The position numbers were made by a program, and so were the translations under genes. From an uncultured Phycisphaerales bacterium (GTDB lineage: Bacteria > Planctomycetota > Phycisphaerae > WQYP01): a stretch of DNA of 64,000 nt. Below, in pieces: positions 9,917 through 19,881 of the stretch; position 1 is the first letter of the stretch; each line of letters starts with the position of its first letter. The notes beneath the pieces are model-generated. The model had not been told where the DNA came from, searched no databases, and worked only from the letters and a program-made list of their open reading frames with translations. The stretch is from assembly GCA_903845195.1 (NCBI GenBank), contig CAIMWO010000052.1:62001-126000 (forward strand), in the 5' to 3' direction.

Positions 9917-11887
9917 ATGAAAGGCAAAACGATGTGGAAGATCATGGTTCTCCTCGTGGCGATCATGCTGTTTGACAAGGGGTATGCGTGGGCCGATATC
10001 CCAGCCTCGCAGCCATCCACCCAACCGGCCAAGATCGATCTCAAAGAAAGTGAGGCCGTGCGGGTTAATGGAGTGGATTTTCAACTCGTGGCCCCGAGGG
10101 TCTGGATCGTGCCTCTCGGCGACCTGCGGATCAGCATCCCGTTGGCCCTCAAGGTGACGAATCAAACCGACCGGGACATTCACTTGCTGGACACCTGCCG
10201 CATCGTCCTCACGGATGCAGCGGGCAAAACGCTTTCGGTCGTAGCCGACAAGCAAGAAGGCAACTTCCCAAGCCAGCCTCCGCTACTCACGCAAGGCCAG
10301 TGTGTGAACCTCAAAAGTCCCGCCCAACTGACGCTCGTCAGTGACCGACAGAGCAGCCTCCGGCTCAGCGGCGTGGATGGGCAGTTCAAACCGTGGCACA
10401 TCGATGGGCTGAAACCCGGCAAATACACGCTGGGCATGATCTACGAAAACGCCGAGGGTGATGCCCAAGACCCGTCGGTCTGGGTTGGCAAAGCCACCAC
10501 CAAACCATGGCCCATCGAAATCACGGACCATTCCGCTATCGTCTCGGAGCCTGCCGTCAAAGACGGCCTAGCGGTGCAGGTCACGCTACCCAAGGCAACC
10601 TTCGCCGTGAACGAACCCCTGACGTTCACCGTAGGTTTGACCAATACTTCCAAGAAGCCGTTCCAGCTTTTCGACCTTGATTACCAATGGGATTGGCAGA
10701 TGCGCATCGAGGGTCAGGGTCAAAATGGGGCATGGCAGGTCCACCGGCTCTCTGCCGAGGACCGACTTCCGTTCAACCCGACGCCTATGAAGGCAGGACA
10801 GAGCCGGGAGGTTCCGGGGGTACTGGACCATAGCGGAGCGGAAACCTTCGAGTATGTATGGGACAAGAAGCAGGGACGGGAAATTCTACCGGTCGAAAAC
10901 CTGCCTCCGGGTCGCTACCGTTTCACCTTGCAGATGGACTTGAAGGCTGATTCCACCCTCCAACGACCAAGACCCCCATTCTGGACCGGCCAGATCGCCA
11001 GCCGCCCCGTGGAATTCGAGATCGGCGACCAAGGTGTCCCGACTCCGCAAGCATCTAAACCGGTGCGGGTCAACGGAGCCGAGTTTCAGGTCATCGCCCC
11101 TTTGATCTGGCGGATTCCCATGAGTGAGCAGCCAACGACCTTCATCCCCTTGGAGTTAAGGGTAAGCAACCACTCGGATAAGGCCCTGCAACTGAATCTA
11201 GGCGACTGCGTGCATTTGAAGGATGCGGTGGGCAACGAGTTATCCATCCAGCGGGACGGCGATTCCGATTTTCCGTTCAAGCCGGTCGTCGTGGCGAAAA
11301 CCAAAAGCGCCCGCATCGACCGTCATGCCACCCTCTCAGTCGGTGCGACGGAAGGCACCTTCCGGCTCAGCGGCGCAGATGGCTTGGCGGGAGTTTGGTT
11401 TTTCGATGATCTGTTGCCGGGCCAATACACGCTCTTCATGACCTATGAAAACACGGCAGAGGCCAGCGAGCAAACGGTCAAAGCCTATGGTCCGCTCGCT
11501 ACGGACCCAAAGGACGTGCCCTTCTGGAGCGGCAAGGTCACGACCGAGGAATTGACCATCGAGATCACGGACACGACCGTGCTTGCTGCTGCCGAGGCGG
11601 CATGGCAGAAGGTGCTGGCGACGTTGCAGGCGGGCGACAAGAAGGCGCTGGGGGCGGTGGCCACGGCCAAGGGACTCCAGTCGCTCATAGGCGAGAAAGG
11701 CGATGCCCTGACGGCCCAGCAAATGCAGGCCCGAGAGCAAGTGTGGGCCAAATGGCCGTTGCGGTGGGTGAAGAAGTCCGAAACCACCGTCAACGCCACC
11801 ATGGGTCCGGAGGCCAAGGAACACGGGTTAGAGTTCGTGAAAACGTCCGAAGGCTGGAAATTCAATGAGTGGACGCCGGGGGAGTAA
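9917..11887 (+). CDS. Secreted protein with two tandem homologous domains
   Basis: Signal peptide; internal repeat (VRVNGVDFQLVAPRVW.../VRVNGAEFQVIAPLIW...); C-terminus EFVKTSEGWKFNEWTPGE. Confidence 0.65.
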   Translation: MKGKTMWKIMVLLVAIMLFDKGYAWADIPASQPSTQPAKIDLKESEAVRVNGVDFQLVAPRVWIVPLGDLRISIPLALKVTNQTDRDIHLLDTCRIVLTDAAGKTLSVVADKQEGNFPSQPPLLTQGQCVNLKSPAQLTLVSDRQSSLRLSGVDGQFKPWHIDGLKPGKYTLGMIYENAEGDAQDPSVWVGKATTKPWPIEITDHSAIVSEPAVKDGLAVQVTLPKATFAVNEPLTFTVGLTNTSKKPFQLFDLDYQWDWQMRIEGQGQNGAWQVHRLSAEDRLPFNPTPMKAGQSREVPGVLDHSGAETFEYVWDKKQGREILPVENLPPGRYRFTLQMDLKADSTLQRPRPPFWTGQIASRPVEFEIGDQGVPTPQASKPVRVNGAEFQVIAPLIWRIPMSEQPTTFIPLELRVSNHSDKALQLNLGDCVHLKDAVGNELSIQRDGDSDFPFKPVVVAKTKSARIDRHATLSVGATEGTFRLSGADGLAGVWFFDDLLPGQYTLFMTYENTAEASEQTVKAYGPLATDPKDVPFWSGKVTTEELTIEITDTTVLAAAEAAWQKVLATLQAGDKKALGAVATAKGLQSLIGEKGDALTAQQMQAREQVWAKWPLRWVKKSETTVNATMGPEAKEHGLEFVKTSEGWKFNEWTPGE

Positions 11888-11902
11888 TAGAAGGGAACTG
11901 CT

Positions 11903-12535
11903 ATGTGGAAAATCCCTGTTTGGCTGGTTGGGGTCACGATCCTCGTCATGGCATATGCCGCATGGGCCGAGGCCCCGGCCACGCAGCCGTCCACCCAACG
12001 GGCCACGGGCGACATCAAAGAAAGTGAGGCGGTGCGGGTCAACGGGCTGGATTTTCAGATCGTGGCACCCGTGGTGTGGATGATGCCAGTCGAGAAGGAG
12101 GAAACCCCGATCCCCTTGGTCTTGAAGGTCACCAACCACACCGACAAGGCCGTGACGTTGAATCTGTTCGACACCATCACCATCAGTATGAAAGATGCAG
12201 CAGGCAAGGAACTGCGGATCGACGGTGGACGTGATGGCACCACCCCGTGCCCACCATTGATCGTAGAGAAGGGCCAGAACGGGACCGTGGACCGCAGTGC
12301 CAAACTCCAACCCTTGGACGGGAAGCTCGGCCAGTTCCGCCTGATCGGCTCGGACGGGGCCGGAGGCATCTGGTACTTCGATGGCCTCAAGCCGGGGAAG
12401 TACACCATCAGCATGGCCTATGAAAACACCAAAGCAGGCCCCGAGGATGCGCCTAACTGGGTCGGCAAGGCCACGACCAAGGAACTGACCGTCGAAATCA
12501 CGGACAAGTCTGCTGCTTCGCAGCCCGCCCGCTGA
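11903..12535 (+). CDS. Secreted single-domain paralog of the upstream protein
   Basis: MWKIPVWLVGVTILVMAYAAWAEAPATQPSTQRATGDIKESEAVRVNGLDFQIVAPVVW matches the upstream repeats. Confidence 0.65.
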   Translation: MWKIPVWLVGVTILVMAYAAWAEAPATQPSTQRATGDIKESEAVRVNGLDFQIVAPVVWMMPVEKEETPIPLVLKVTNHTDKAVTLNLFDTITISMKDAAGKELRIDGGRDGTTPCPPLIVEKGQNGTVDRSAKLQPLDGKLGQFRLIGSDGAGGIWYFDGLKPGKYTISMAYENTKAGPEDAPNWVGKATTKELTVEITDKSAASQPAR

Positions 12536-12568
12536 GGACCAGCGATAGTGCCATCAGAGGTGACGCCC

Positions 12569-13112
12569 ATGAAAACTTTGCTGCTGGTCGTGATGTCGGT
12601 GCTGCTGTTGTGGTTGGCCGGTGTGGTTCTGGCCGAATCAACCGCCAGCCAACCGGCCATACAGCCGGTGAACTGCTATGCCTACTGGTTGAGTGCCGAC
12701 GATCTCGGCGAGTACGTCGATCTGCTCATCTCGAACCAGCCGATTCAAAAGCTTCCGCAGATCACGCTCGACACCACCAAGCCCATAGGCGATGCCGCTG
12801 CCGTCGTGGTGAGAACCTATAGCAAGGACTCCATTTGGAATGTTGACCGCCGACCCTTCAAGCACGTCGAGGCCGTGGGAAGCGTCGATGCCGGTAAGCA
12901 GCGGGTCGTTCTGAATGGAAGGGAGTACAGGTACGCACCTGTGCCTCTGCGGGACATCTTGGCCTTGCTCGAAAGACCGGAAGGAAAAATGCCGGTCCAC
13001 CGTATTAACGCACCCCTCGCCGGGGCCGAGGATGACCGATGGCGGCATATTGGTCGAGTTCAAGAAGACTTCCGGAGGCTGGAAGGTCGATGGGTGGACG
13101 CCGGGAGAGTGA
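12569..13112 (+). pseudogene. Frameshifted secreted-protein paralog
   Basis: N-terminal part in the frame of ORF 12548..13177 (MKTLLLVVMSVLLLWLAG...). The family-like C-terminus (EFKKTSGGWKVDGWTPGE*) is in another frame (ORF 12915..13112). Confidence 0.5.
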
Positions 13113-13242
13113 AAAGGTCAATTTGTAGCATTCGGCTCATGCAGCCCACGATCACCTGCGGCCAGTTTCTTTTCTAACTCGTCCACCGACCCCATCTGCG
13201 CCAGACTCATTCTGATTCTGGCTTCGGCCACCGTGAACAGTG

Positions 13243-13653
13243 CTAATGAATATGAACCATGCTTAGTAGATAAATTATTGCAAGCCAGAGAATGCCTAAA
13301 GCAAATCCGATACTAGCAACGAGCCTACCTGTCAGTCGTGACGCCTTTCTAGTGATCAATATCCAAGCGGAAGCGGCGCAAATCACCGCAATTGTTGGCA
13401 TGACATACAGACTGCCGTTCTGAATCGTCACAGGTACTTGAGAATGCCAATATCGATATACCCCGGAAAACATGGCCGCACCCCCGCCACATACAAATGG
13501 AATTTGCATTCCACATAGCACAACCGAAGTAATAGCAAGCTTCGATAGCTTGGGCGCCTGCCTTATCGCTGGGGATACTCTTCGATAATTTATGTCGATA
13601 GGGTCACCATGATTGCCTGTGTCGATCACAAGACTCCTTCTCTTAGGTGTCAA
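13243..13653 (-). CDS. Hypothetical membrane protein
   Basis: 136-aa ORF with several TM segments. Confidence 0.5.
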   Translation of the reverse strand: MTPKRRSLVIDTGNHGDPIDINYRRVSPAIRQAPKLSKLAITSVVLCGMQIPFVCGGGAAMFSGVYRYWHSQVPVTIQNGSLYVMPTIAVICAASAWILITRKASRLTGRLVASIGFALGILWLAIIYLLSMVHIH

Positions 13654-13727
13654 AGACTTAATCCAAGCTCAGATTCCGTATATGTCCGATCAAGAGCGGC
13701 GTGTGTTTCATTTATGCAACCGTTGGC

Positions 13728-14645
13728 TCAATCAGGGCCTGCTGCACGAGCGACTCTTCTGCATTTGGTATAAAGCTCTTGCCGAAGGTCGGCATCGGAC
13801 ACGTAGACCCGCAGATAAGCCTTCAGCGCATCCCAGTCTTCATTGTTCACAGGGAATCTTTCGTACAGGGTGACGATATCTTCGTTCAAGGCCCTCTTAC
13901 GCCATGTTTCAGCATTCCGTCTAGCGGTGATCTGCTGGCTATTTCTTTCTAGCCTACGACTATTCTCCGCAAGCTTTTTTTCATAGGCTTGCCGAATTTC
14001 CGGTTCTTTGATGGAGTCGGGTGCAATGCCAACCATCAGATATCCGGGTGGTGACGTATTGAGAAACACCCTATTGTTCGGATCGTCTTCTTTCCACGTT
14101 GGGTCAATTTCCCCCACAATTCGCCGCCATACTCTGAGCCGATACTCCACGAAGGTGTTGCGATAGACGGCCCCGGACTGGGGGGTCAGCGGTCTGCTGT
14201 CCAGATCAAGGGAGTAGCTCATTTGCCTGACCAAATCCATAGCCAACGGCACTGGCACGGCGTCAACATACGGCAGGCATCCGACCACAATCGTCTGGCA
14301 CATCTCAAATCTTTTCTCGCCCATATTCATGGATGTCAGTTTGGTCGTGCATTCATAGCACGCATGAACATAGAGTTCGACCTGATCTGCGGCACTGGGT
14401 TTGGTAGCCTTGCAGACCTCCTCGATCCGGTTGGCCCAAGCCTCTCGTTGCTGAAGAGGCATTCGTGCTTCGGAGTAGTCCTCAAAGGCATGTCGCATGT
14501 CCTTTATGAAATCAAATATCGGAGTGATGTTGGGTTGGGAGGCGGGAATGCGGACTTCCCATGTACCTCCGGCCCATCCGGCAGAGGCGGCATACAACAC
14601 AAAGAACACCACGAGAAGTGAACCGGATTTACAGACGGTCTTCAT
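13728..14645 (-). CDS. Secreted hypothetical protein
   Basis: 305 aa; signal peptide MKTVCKSGSLLVVFFVLYAASAGWAGG then IPASQPNITP. Confidence 0.6.
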   Translation of the reverse strand: MKTVCKSGSLLVVFFVLYAASAGWAGGTWEVRIPASQPNITPIFDFIKDMRHAFEDYSEARMPLQQREAWANRIEEVCKATKPSAADQVELYVHACYECTTKLTSMNMGEKRFEMCQTIVVGCLPYVDAVPVPLAMDLVRQMSYSLDLDSRPLTPQSGAVYRNTFVEYRLRVWRRIVGEIDPTWKEDDPNNRVFLNTSPPGYLMVGIAPDSIKEPEIRQAYEKKLAENSRRLERNSQQITARRNAETWRKRALNEDIVTLYERFPVNNEDWDALKAYLRVYVSDADLRQELYTKCRRVARAAGPD

Positions 14646-14675
14646 CGACTGACTCCTGTTCGGTGCGGTTGGGTC
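14606..14675. repeat. 70-bp duplicated block, copy 1 (functional start region)
   Basis: Differs from 20441-20510 at 6 positions by hand alignment. Confidence 0.85.
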
Positions 14676-14870
14676 GCTAAGCTGGCTCGATCCATGGAGT
14701 AGCGGTGCTACCTTGGCAGAGATGCGAATACCTTTGCATCCAACTGCTCAATAAACGGAGTACCCGCAGATTTTACTGCCTCAGACAGGCGGAGGACCTT
14801 GGCGTATCCGCATTAAAGCCCGCTAGAATCGTTGAGTGGTGTTTGCTGACGATGACCGAGATCGCCACTG

Positions 14871-14921
14871 AGTCCACCTATTTATTGCCATTCATGTGGG
14901 GTCATTAATGTGAGTAGCACA
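14871..14921. repeat. Dispersed ~51-bp intergenic repeat, copy 1
   Basis: AGTCCACCTATTTATTGCCATTCATGTGGGGTCATTAATGTGAGTAGCACA. Confidence 0.85.
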
Positions 14922-14962
14922 GCTATCGGCGGGACAGCATCTGACGATATTCAAATATGCCG

Positions 14963-15445
14963 TTATTTTTCCTTTTGTCGAATCTGATCTGCGGCCTCAT
15001 CAATCCATGAAAGTTTCTCTTGGGCAGTGGGATTGGCTGTAAGAACCTCACGGGCCTTTGCGAGAATCGTCAACGCCTGATCTCCGCCCAGCGTCACTAA
15101 GCCATCGAGAGCATCTTTCCATACGTCGTCGCTAGAATCGTCTAAGGCCGCCGCAAGAGTCGCAAACGCCGCTGCGTCACGAAACTGCCAAATTATGCGA
15201 ACCAATCTGGCTCGATTTGTTGGATCGCTCTCCTTTTGAAAAGCCGAAATGAAATAGGGTATTGCACATATCCCATAGTCCATCCGTGGATCGTCATCAA
15301 TCCATGTTGAATCGCTCAGCCTGTCTAGATATCGAGTGCGAACATCCTGTTCAATATTTACCATTCTGTGCTCCCTAACTACTTTTCCGACAAGCTGGTG
15401 ATTTAATGGATGGACTAATTTCTGCTTTCTGCATGCTGCGATCAC
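14963..15445 (-). CDS. HEAT-repeat-like protein
   Basis: 160 aa; DAAAFATLAAALDDSSDDVWKDALDGLVTLGGDQAL. Confidence 0.6.
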   Translation of the reverse strand: MIAACRKQKLVHPLNHQLVGKVVREHRMVNIEQDVRTRYLDRLSDSTWIDDDPRMDYGICAIPYFISAFQKESDPTNRARLVRIIWQFRDAAAFATLAAALDDSSDDVWKDALDGLVTLGGDQALTILAKAREVLTANPTAQEKLSWIDEAADQIRQKEK

Positions 15446-15957
15446 CTTCCCCTAGTCTGCTTTAGGTTCGTAGCCGCAGCGATTTCCACTGGAAACGCCG
15501 ATGGGGGATGAAGCTTGGGTCGGGTCTTTCGCCAGACGATGAATAACACCCACGAGAAAACGGCTATGAGAAACCAATAGGGAACCCCCAAGCTGTAAGA
15601 ACTTGCACGGGAAGCTTCAGGGGTATATTCGTAACTCGACACATAATGGTTATGGCAATAATAGAAACCCAGCAGATTATAGTCGTTTAAATTGTGCTGG
15701 TCCGTCGGCCAGAACCGGATAGGATTTACGGGAGATACGAGACACAACCAGCCAACCGGAATTCTCCTACCAACCGGAATTCTCCCGTCCCACGCCAATT
15801 GAACATAGACGACACCCTGCCCGTGACCGCATGCCATCCAACGGCCATCGAGCGAATAATAAAATGTGGTAGCTTGCATCCCACTCCACCCCCACCCGAC
15901 CACGCAGAGCAGGATCGGCAGCATGAAGATTCCACGGATGATCCAACGTCGTCGCAT
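15442..15957 (-). CDS. Membrane protein of the TM family found in this region
   Basis: 171 aa with two TM segments; overlaps the downstream gene start by 4 bp. Confidence 0.55.
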   Translation of the reverse strand: MRRRWIIRGIFMLPILLCVVGWGWSGMQATTFYYSLDGRWMACGHGQGVVYVQLAWDGRIPVGRRIPVGWLCLVSPVNPIRFWPTDQHNLNDYNLLGFYYCHNHYVSSYEYTPEASRASSYSLGVPYWFLIAVFSWVLFIVWRKTRPKLHPPSAFPVEIAAATNLKQTRGR

Positions 15958-15994
15958 GACTGGGATTGTACCCTCAATCTACTGGCGGTCATGG

Positions 15995-16047
15995 TCTTCC
16001 ACCTATTTATTGCCATTCATGTCTGTTCATTGAGGTGAGTAGCACAC
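15995..16047. repeat. Dispersed ~51-bp repeat, copy 2
   Basis: TTCCACCTATTTATTGCCATTCATGTCTGTTCATTGAGGTGAGTAGCACAC; includes the 3' end of the 359-aa ORF. Confidence 0.85.
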
Positions 16048-17106
16048 GGTGTGCTCTAGGGCGAAATATTCCCTTGACGATGGTGTTGTGATGAATAGGG
16101 ACTTGGCACCTTTTGATCGGCCAGTTTCGGGATGAGTACGAGTGATTGCGAATACGCATACCGAATCCGTCCAGTATGCAACACCAAAGAAAGGAGCACC
16201 GCTTATAGTAGCAGGTATGTTCAAGTCCATTCCTTCATACCTATGCAAGGTGCCTCCTCCCACCATCGAGTAATCTTCTTTTGAGAAGTATGACGGCAGT
16301 TTTCGATTCAATACCATCGACTGAAATATTGTCCGGTAACAAGCTGGGAGATTATTGATCGCAGCGTCAGGTGTAATGTCGAGTTTTCCAGCGACAGGTT
16401 GGATGATGAAGACCGTTCGAACAACATCCTCGGTTATTTGAACATTAAATCCGTTTTGCGTGTAGCGACAGATGGTTGCTGGCTCTGCCTGTACAACCGA
16501 TTGCTGTTCCATATTGATCTGCGGCCACCAATGGAGTTTCTTGAGCCAGATGTGAGAGAACTCCGGTGGAATCATTGCTGGCTGAAGCACAATATTCGGC
16601 AGTTCCTTCGGATCGAAGTCGTTGTATCGTAATGCCTTTTCTTCCGTTGTTTCTGCAACTGGTTCCTTCGCCAGCGTATTAAACATCTGCATTACATGTA
16701 GAAGCGTGCCGCTTTCATGGGTGGGAGCCGGAAACAGCGAATTCTGTGTCGCTGCTGCCTTAGCGCCGCCGTTGAGGGCGGGGTGCGCCTTGATGTACAG
16801 AATCGAGCCCGCCTGCATTCCCACGGCGCTCACCAGAACTAGCAGGCACAGGGCCAGAATGACCGGTCTGAGACGTACTGGGCCAGATCGGCCGCAAACA
16901 AACCACGCCACGAAAGCAGCAGCAATGGCCTGCAACGGGCTGAGGAATACGATCCAAAATGCTCGGGGGTTGGCCCACATACATTCCTGCACTAGCGGAA
17001 TGTGAATCAAGGCGAGAACAAACATGGCTAGTGCCACCGAAGCGATGGCCCAACGCACAAGCGGATGGCGGCGTAAGGTAGTTGGAGCAGAGCAATCCAC
17101 GAGCAC
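16027..17106 (-). CDS. Hypothetical membrane protein
   Basis: 359-aa ORF with N-terminal TM segments. Confidence 0.55.
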   Translation of the reverse strand: MLVDCSAPTTLRRHPLVRWAIASVALAMFVLALIHIPLVQECMWANPRAFWIVFLSPLQAIAAAFVAWFVCGRSGPVRLRPVILALCLLVLVSAVGMQAGSILYIKAHPALNGGAKAAATQNSLFPAPTHESGTLLHVMQMFNTLAKEPVAETTEEKALRYNDFDPKELPNIVLQPAMIPPEFSHIWLKKLHWWPQINMEQQSVVQAEPATICRYTQNGFNVQITEDVVRTVFIIQPVAGKLDITPDAAINNLPACYRTIFQSMVLNRKLPSYFSKEDYSMVGGGTLHRYEGMDLNIPATISGAPFFGVAYWTDSVCVFAITRTHPETGRSKGAKSLFITTPSSREYFALEHTVCYSPQ

Positions 17107-17107
17107 G

Positions 17108-17677
17108 TTACTCCTTCGCCAAGAGGCGGTCGAGCTTCTTGAGCGCTTCCGTTCGGTGTTTCACTTCCAGAAAGTGTTTGGGAACGTGCCGCAGAAACCA
17201 AAAGTGTGTGCGTGCGATTCCCGTAAACTTCCGGTCAGGGCTGGCAATGTATGCCCGCAATGCTTCGGCTTCATCCCGGCCCCACGCCCACAACATCTGC
17301 CCCCGCACTTCCGTCTTGTAGTAGGCATCCTCAGGCCACTGGAACTCATGCTTGGCCCGATATCCACATGAACCGCATGTGCAAACTCCCCATTTCTCTT
17401 TGGTCCGAGCGCAAATCTGACTGCGGCGGCGGCGGTTTTCCGGGGCCTTCCATGGAAACTCTTTCGGGTACTTCTCGATCATGAACCCGCCGCCGAGTTT
17501 CACACCGTGAATATGCGGGTTAGCGGCTGCCGCATCGGCTTCTGGTCCTCGCACGAATTGGAAGGGATTAACCAGTGTGGCTTCGTGCTTACACCGAGGA
17601 CACTTGATCGAACACGGCAGTATGGGCGTAATCGACTGGTACTTCGGAATCGGCTGTCTATTTCTTGGCGGAGTCAT
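17108..17677 (-). CDS. Zinc-ribbon hypothetical protein
   Basis: 189 aa; CPRCKHE and CTCGSCGYRAKHEF. Confidence 0.55.
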   Translation of the reverse strand: MTPPRNRQPIPKYQSITPILPCSIKCPRCKHEATLVNPFQFVRGPEADAAAANPHIHGVKLGGGFMIEKYPKEFPWKAPENRRRRSQICARTKEKWGVCTCGSCGYRAKHEFQWPEDAYYKTEVRGQMLWAWGRDEAEALRAYIASPDRKFTGIARTHFWFLRHVPKHFLEVKHRTEALKKLDRLLAKE

Positions 17678-18719
17678 ATGAGTGTGTGCCTTTTTTGTGG
17701 TGAACGAATTTAATCGTCAGTCGAAGCGCAGTCGGGACAAGAAAGATGAGCGACAGATAATATGGCAGATAAAGTACTCGCCGGTAACGGGTCTGTTCAA
17801 ACCGGATGCCCTGCCTCGTCTCTACGGTTCCTGAATCACCATTTTCATAGCAGAAACCCAGCCACTTGTGTCTTTCGGGATCGCCACCCCATGTGGTGAC
17901 TTCGGTGCGCCTAGTGACCGCAGCGCCTGATGCAGATTCCGGTAGAACGATAGTGCCAGCGATCTGCCCATCAAATGACCAGCCAAGACCGGCGAAGTTA
18001 GCCATCAAACGAGATTCTACTCCGGGGAAGGGGAGGGCTATAGCCATCTCTCCTTTGTGTATAAGGATAGCCGGATAGAGGCTTGCGATACCCAGCCCGG
18101 CGAGAAGAGCAACCCACGAGAATGTGACGGCGGTATCCGCCAGTCTTCGACGGAGACGTACGAGACCCGATTCTGAATGTGGGTCAGCGATGATTGTTCC
18201 ACATTCCGGGCATTTGTCGCCGATCTTGTGGGCACGCAGGTCGTAGGAGCATTGCGAACAGCAGCCTCTCATTCGCCGACGCCTTCGTAGACGCCAACAC
18301 AGAATTGTCAGAGACAGCGTAGGCCATGACAAACCGATTGCCAGAACGAACCAATAAGGGAACGCAGTTCCGTACGTGTATGGACTTGAGCCTTTTCGGA
18401 AACGGAATCCCCACGTGCCGCCTCCGATTGCAGCTTTGGGGGCGGTCCAAGGTTGCGTACTCCATAGCCATCCTACCGGGCGTTCGTTGGTATTCAATTG
18501 AAGAAGGGAGGACACGAGGCCACTGTTATGTCGAATATCGAAATCGTATGTTCCGGCGGGCACGGCCCACCGATAGGAGATGTCATCATAGTTACCGTAG
18601 CTTCGTGGCCAGAGGTAAATCGTTGCTATGCACGTTGCGATGCTGAATGCCCACAAGAGGCAGACCCCGCATAGTTTCAGAAATTGTCCGATTCGTCGCA
18701 CGACAAATTGTTCCTTCAC
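17658..18719 (-). CDS. Membrane protein with GYDLRA-like zinc ribbon
   Basis: 353 aa; CSQCSYDLRAHKIGDKCPECGTIIADP flanked by TM segments. Confidence 0.6.
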   Translation of the reverse strand: MKEQFVVRRIGQFLKLCGVCLLWAFSIATCIATIYLWPRSYGNYDDISYRWAVPAGTYDFDIRHNSGLVSSLLQLNTNERPVGWLWSTQPWTAPKAAIGGGTWGFRFRKGSSPYTYGTAFPYWFVLAIGLSWPTLSLTILCWRLRRRRRMRGCCSQCSYDLRAHKIGDKCPECGTIIADPHSESGLVRLRRRLADTAVTFSWVALLAGLGIASLYPAILIHKGEMAIALPFPGVESRLMANFAGLGWSFDGQIAGTIVLPESASGAAVTRRTEVTTWGGDPERHKWLGFCYENGDSGTVETRQGIRFEQTRYRRVLYLPYYLSLIFLVPTALRLTIKFVHHKKGTHSYDSAKK

Positions 18720-18744
18720 CGGAGGTTACCCAATTGCACTTTGC

Positions 18745-19797
18745 TCACAGCCTCGACGAGGGGTTGGGAAGCGTTGCGGCCGGGCGAGTGGCTGTAGCGG
18801 GCGGCGTTTTCACTTCGTCGAATGATAGCGTGTGTCCAGTTTTTGGATCACGAAATTGGGTGGATACGCCGCCACTGGGCGTAGAAATGATGCCGTGGAA
18901 ATAAGGACAAAATTGCTTGAGTTCGTCGGGCTTTTGGCCAGCAGCCACAAGAAGTTCATAGGCTAATTGGCGAATTGGATAGCACGTAATGCCCTCAGCC
19001 TTAGGATGCTCTGGGGTCTGCGCTCGGAGGCTCACTGTGAGCTTATTGGCGTCACTCAAAGCGGATTTCACAGCGGCGACGACCTCGGGATCGTCCAAAT
19101 AGAACGAAAGCGCACAAAGGGAAATGATACCATCATCAAGGCCGTGGGGGCTGCGGAAGGCTTTGAGAAAGATGGCTTTGAACTCGGGGTCGGGAGGAAC
19201 CACCAGAAGCGTAGCACTACCGGCCCACAGGGCTTGTTCTGCTGCACCGGGAGCGTCAATATGCAGAGCACGCTCCGGGTGATCCACCTGTTGTTGAGGC
19301 GGCGGGAGATGACGTTTGGCATTGGCGGCGAGGGATTCTTTGGCGAGATCGAGAATGTCCTTGCTGGTGCGTAGGATGGCCCCAGCCTTCGTGTAGGCGA
19401 CCCCGGAGGACAACTCGGTAGCTGGCTGGTCGAGGTTGATAGCGTAGACCACAGTCGGTTCCTTGCTGGGGGGCCAGCGGGATTCGTCTTGGTCCAAGAA
19501 CAAAAGGTATTTCGTGCCGGATTGGCCGAGGTGGGTACAGGCGTCGGTGCTGAAGGTAATGCGTTCATCGGCCTTGCCTTTGAGCGTTTCGAGGGTCTTG
19601 CAGACGAGTTTTCCCCTTTCCCAATGACGGGAGCGAATGTCCTTCGTTTCTAAATCAGCGACGGAGACGACCTCGACGTGGACTACAGTCGGTCTAAAGG
19701 TGCAAAGCCATTCGAGGCTATACCCCGTATTGATGGAACCGTAGGCGGGACGTGTGCAGCAAAACAACACGCAAATCAGCATTCCGAGCAAGCGCAT
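18745..19797 (-). CDS. Secreted hypothetical protein
   Basis: 350 aa; signal peptide MRLLGMLICVLFCCTRPAYGS; C-terminal ATRPAATLP. Confidence 0.55.
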   Translation of the reverse strand: MRLLGMLICVLFCCTRPAYGSINTGYSLEWLCTFRPTVVHVEVVSVADLETKDIRSRHWERGKLVCKTLETLKGKADERITFSTDACTHLGQSGTKYLLFLDQDESRWPPSKEPTVVYAINLDQPATELSSGVAYTKAGAILRTSKDILDLAKESLAANAKRHLPPPQQQVDHPERALHIDAPGAAEQALWAGSATLLVVPPDPEFKAIFLKAFRSPHGLDDGIISLCALSFYLDDPEVVAAVKSALSDANKLTVSLRAQTPEHPKAEGITCYPIRQLAYELLVAAGQKPDELKQFCPYFHGIISTPSGGVSTQFRDPKTGHTLSFDEVKTPPATATRPAATLPNPSSRL

Positions 19798-19819
19798 CAG
19801 CGTCCTCCCATAGCGATAT

Positions 19820-19872
19820 AGTCCACCTATTCATTGCCATTCGTGTCGGGTCATTACGGTAAGTAGCACACT
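19820..19872. repeat. Dispersed ~51-bp repeat, copy 3
   Basis: AGTCCACCTATTCATTGCCATTCGTGTCGGGTCATTACGGTAAGTAGCACAC. Confidence 0.85.
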
Positions 19873-19881
19873 TTAGAATAT

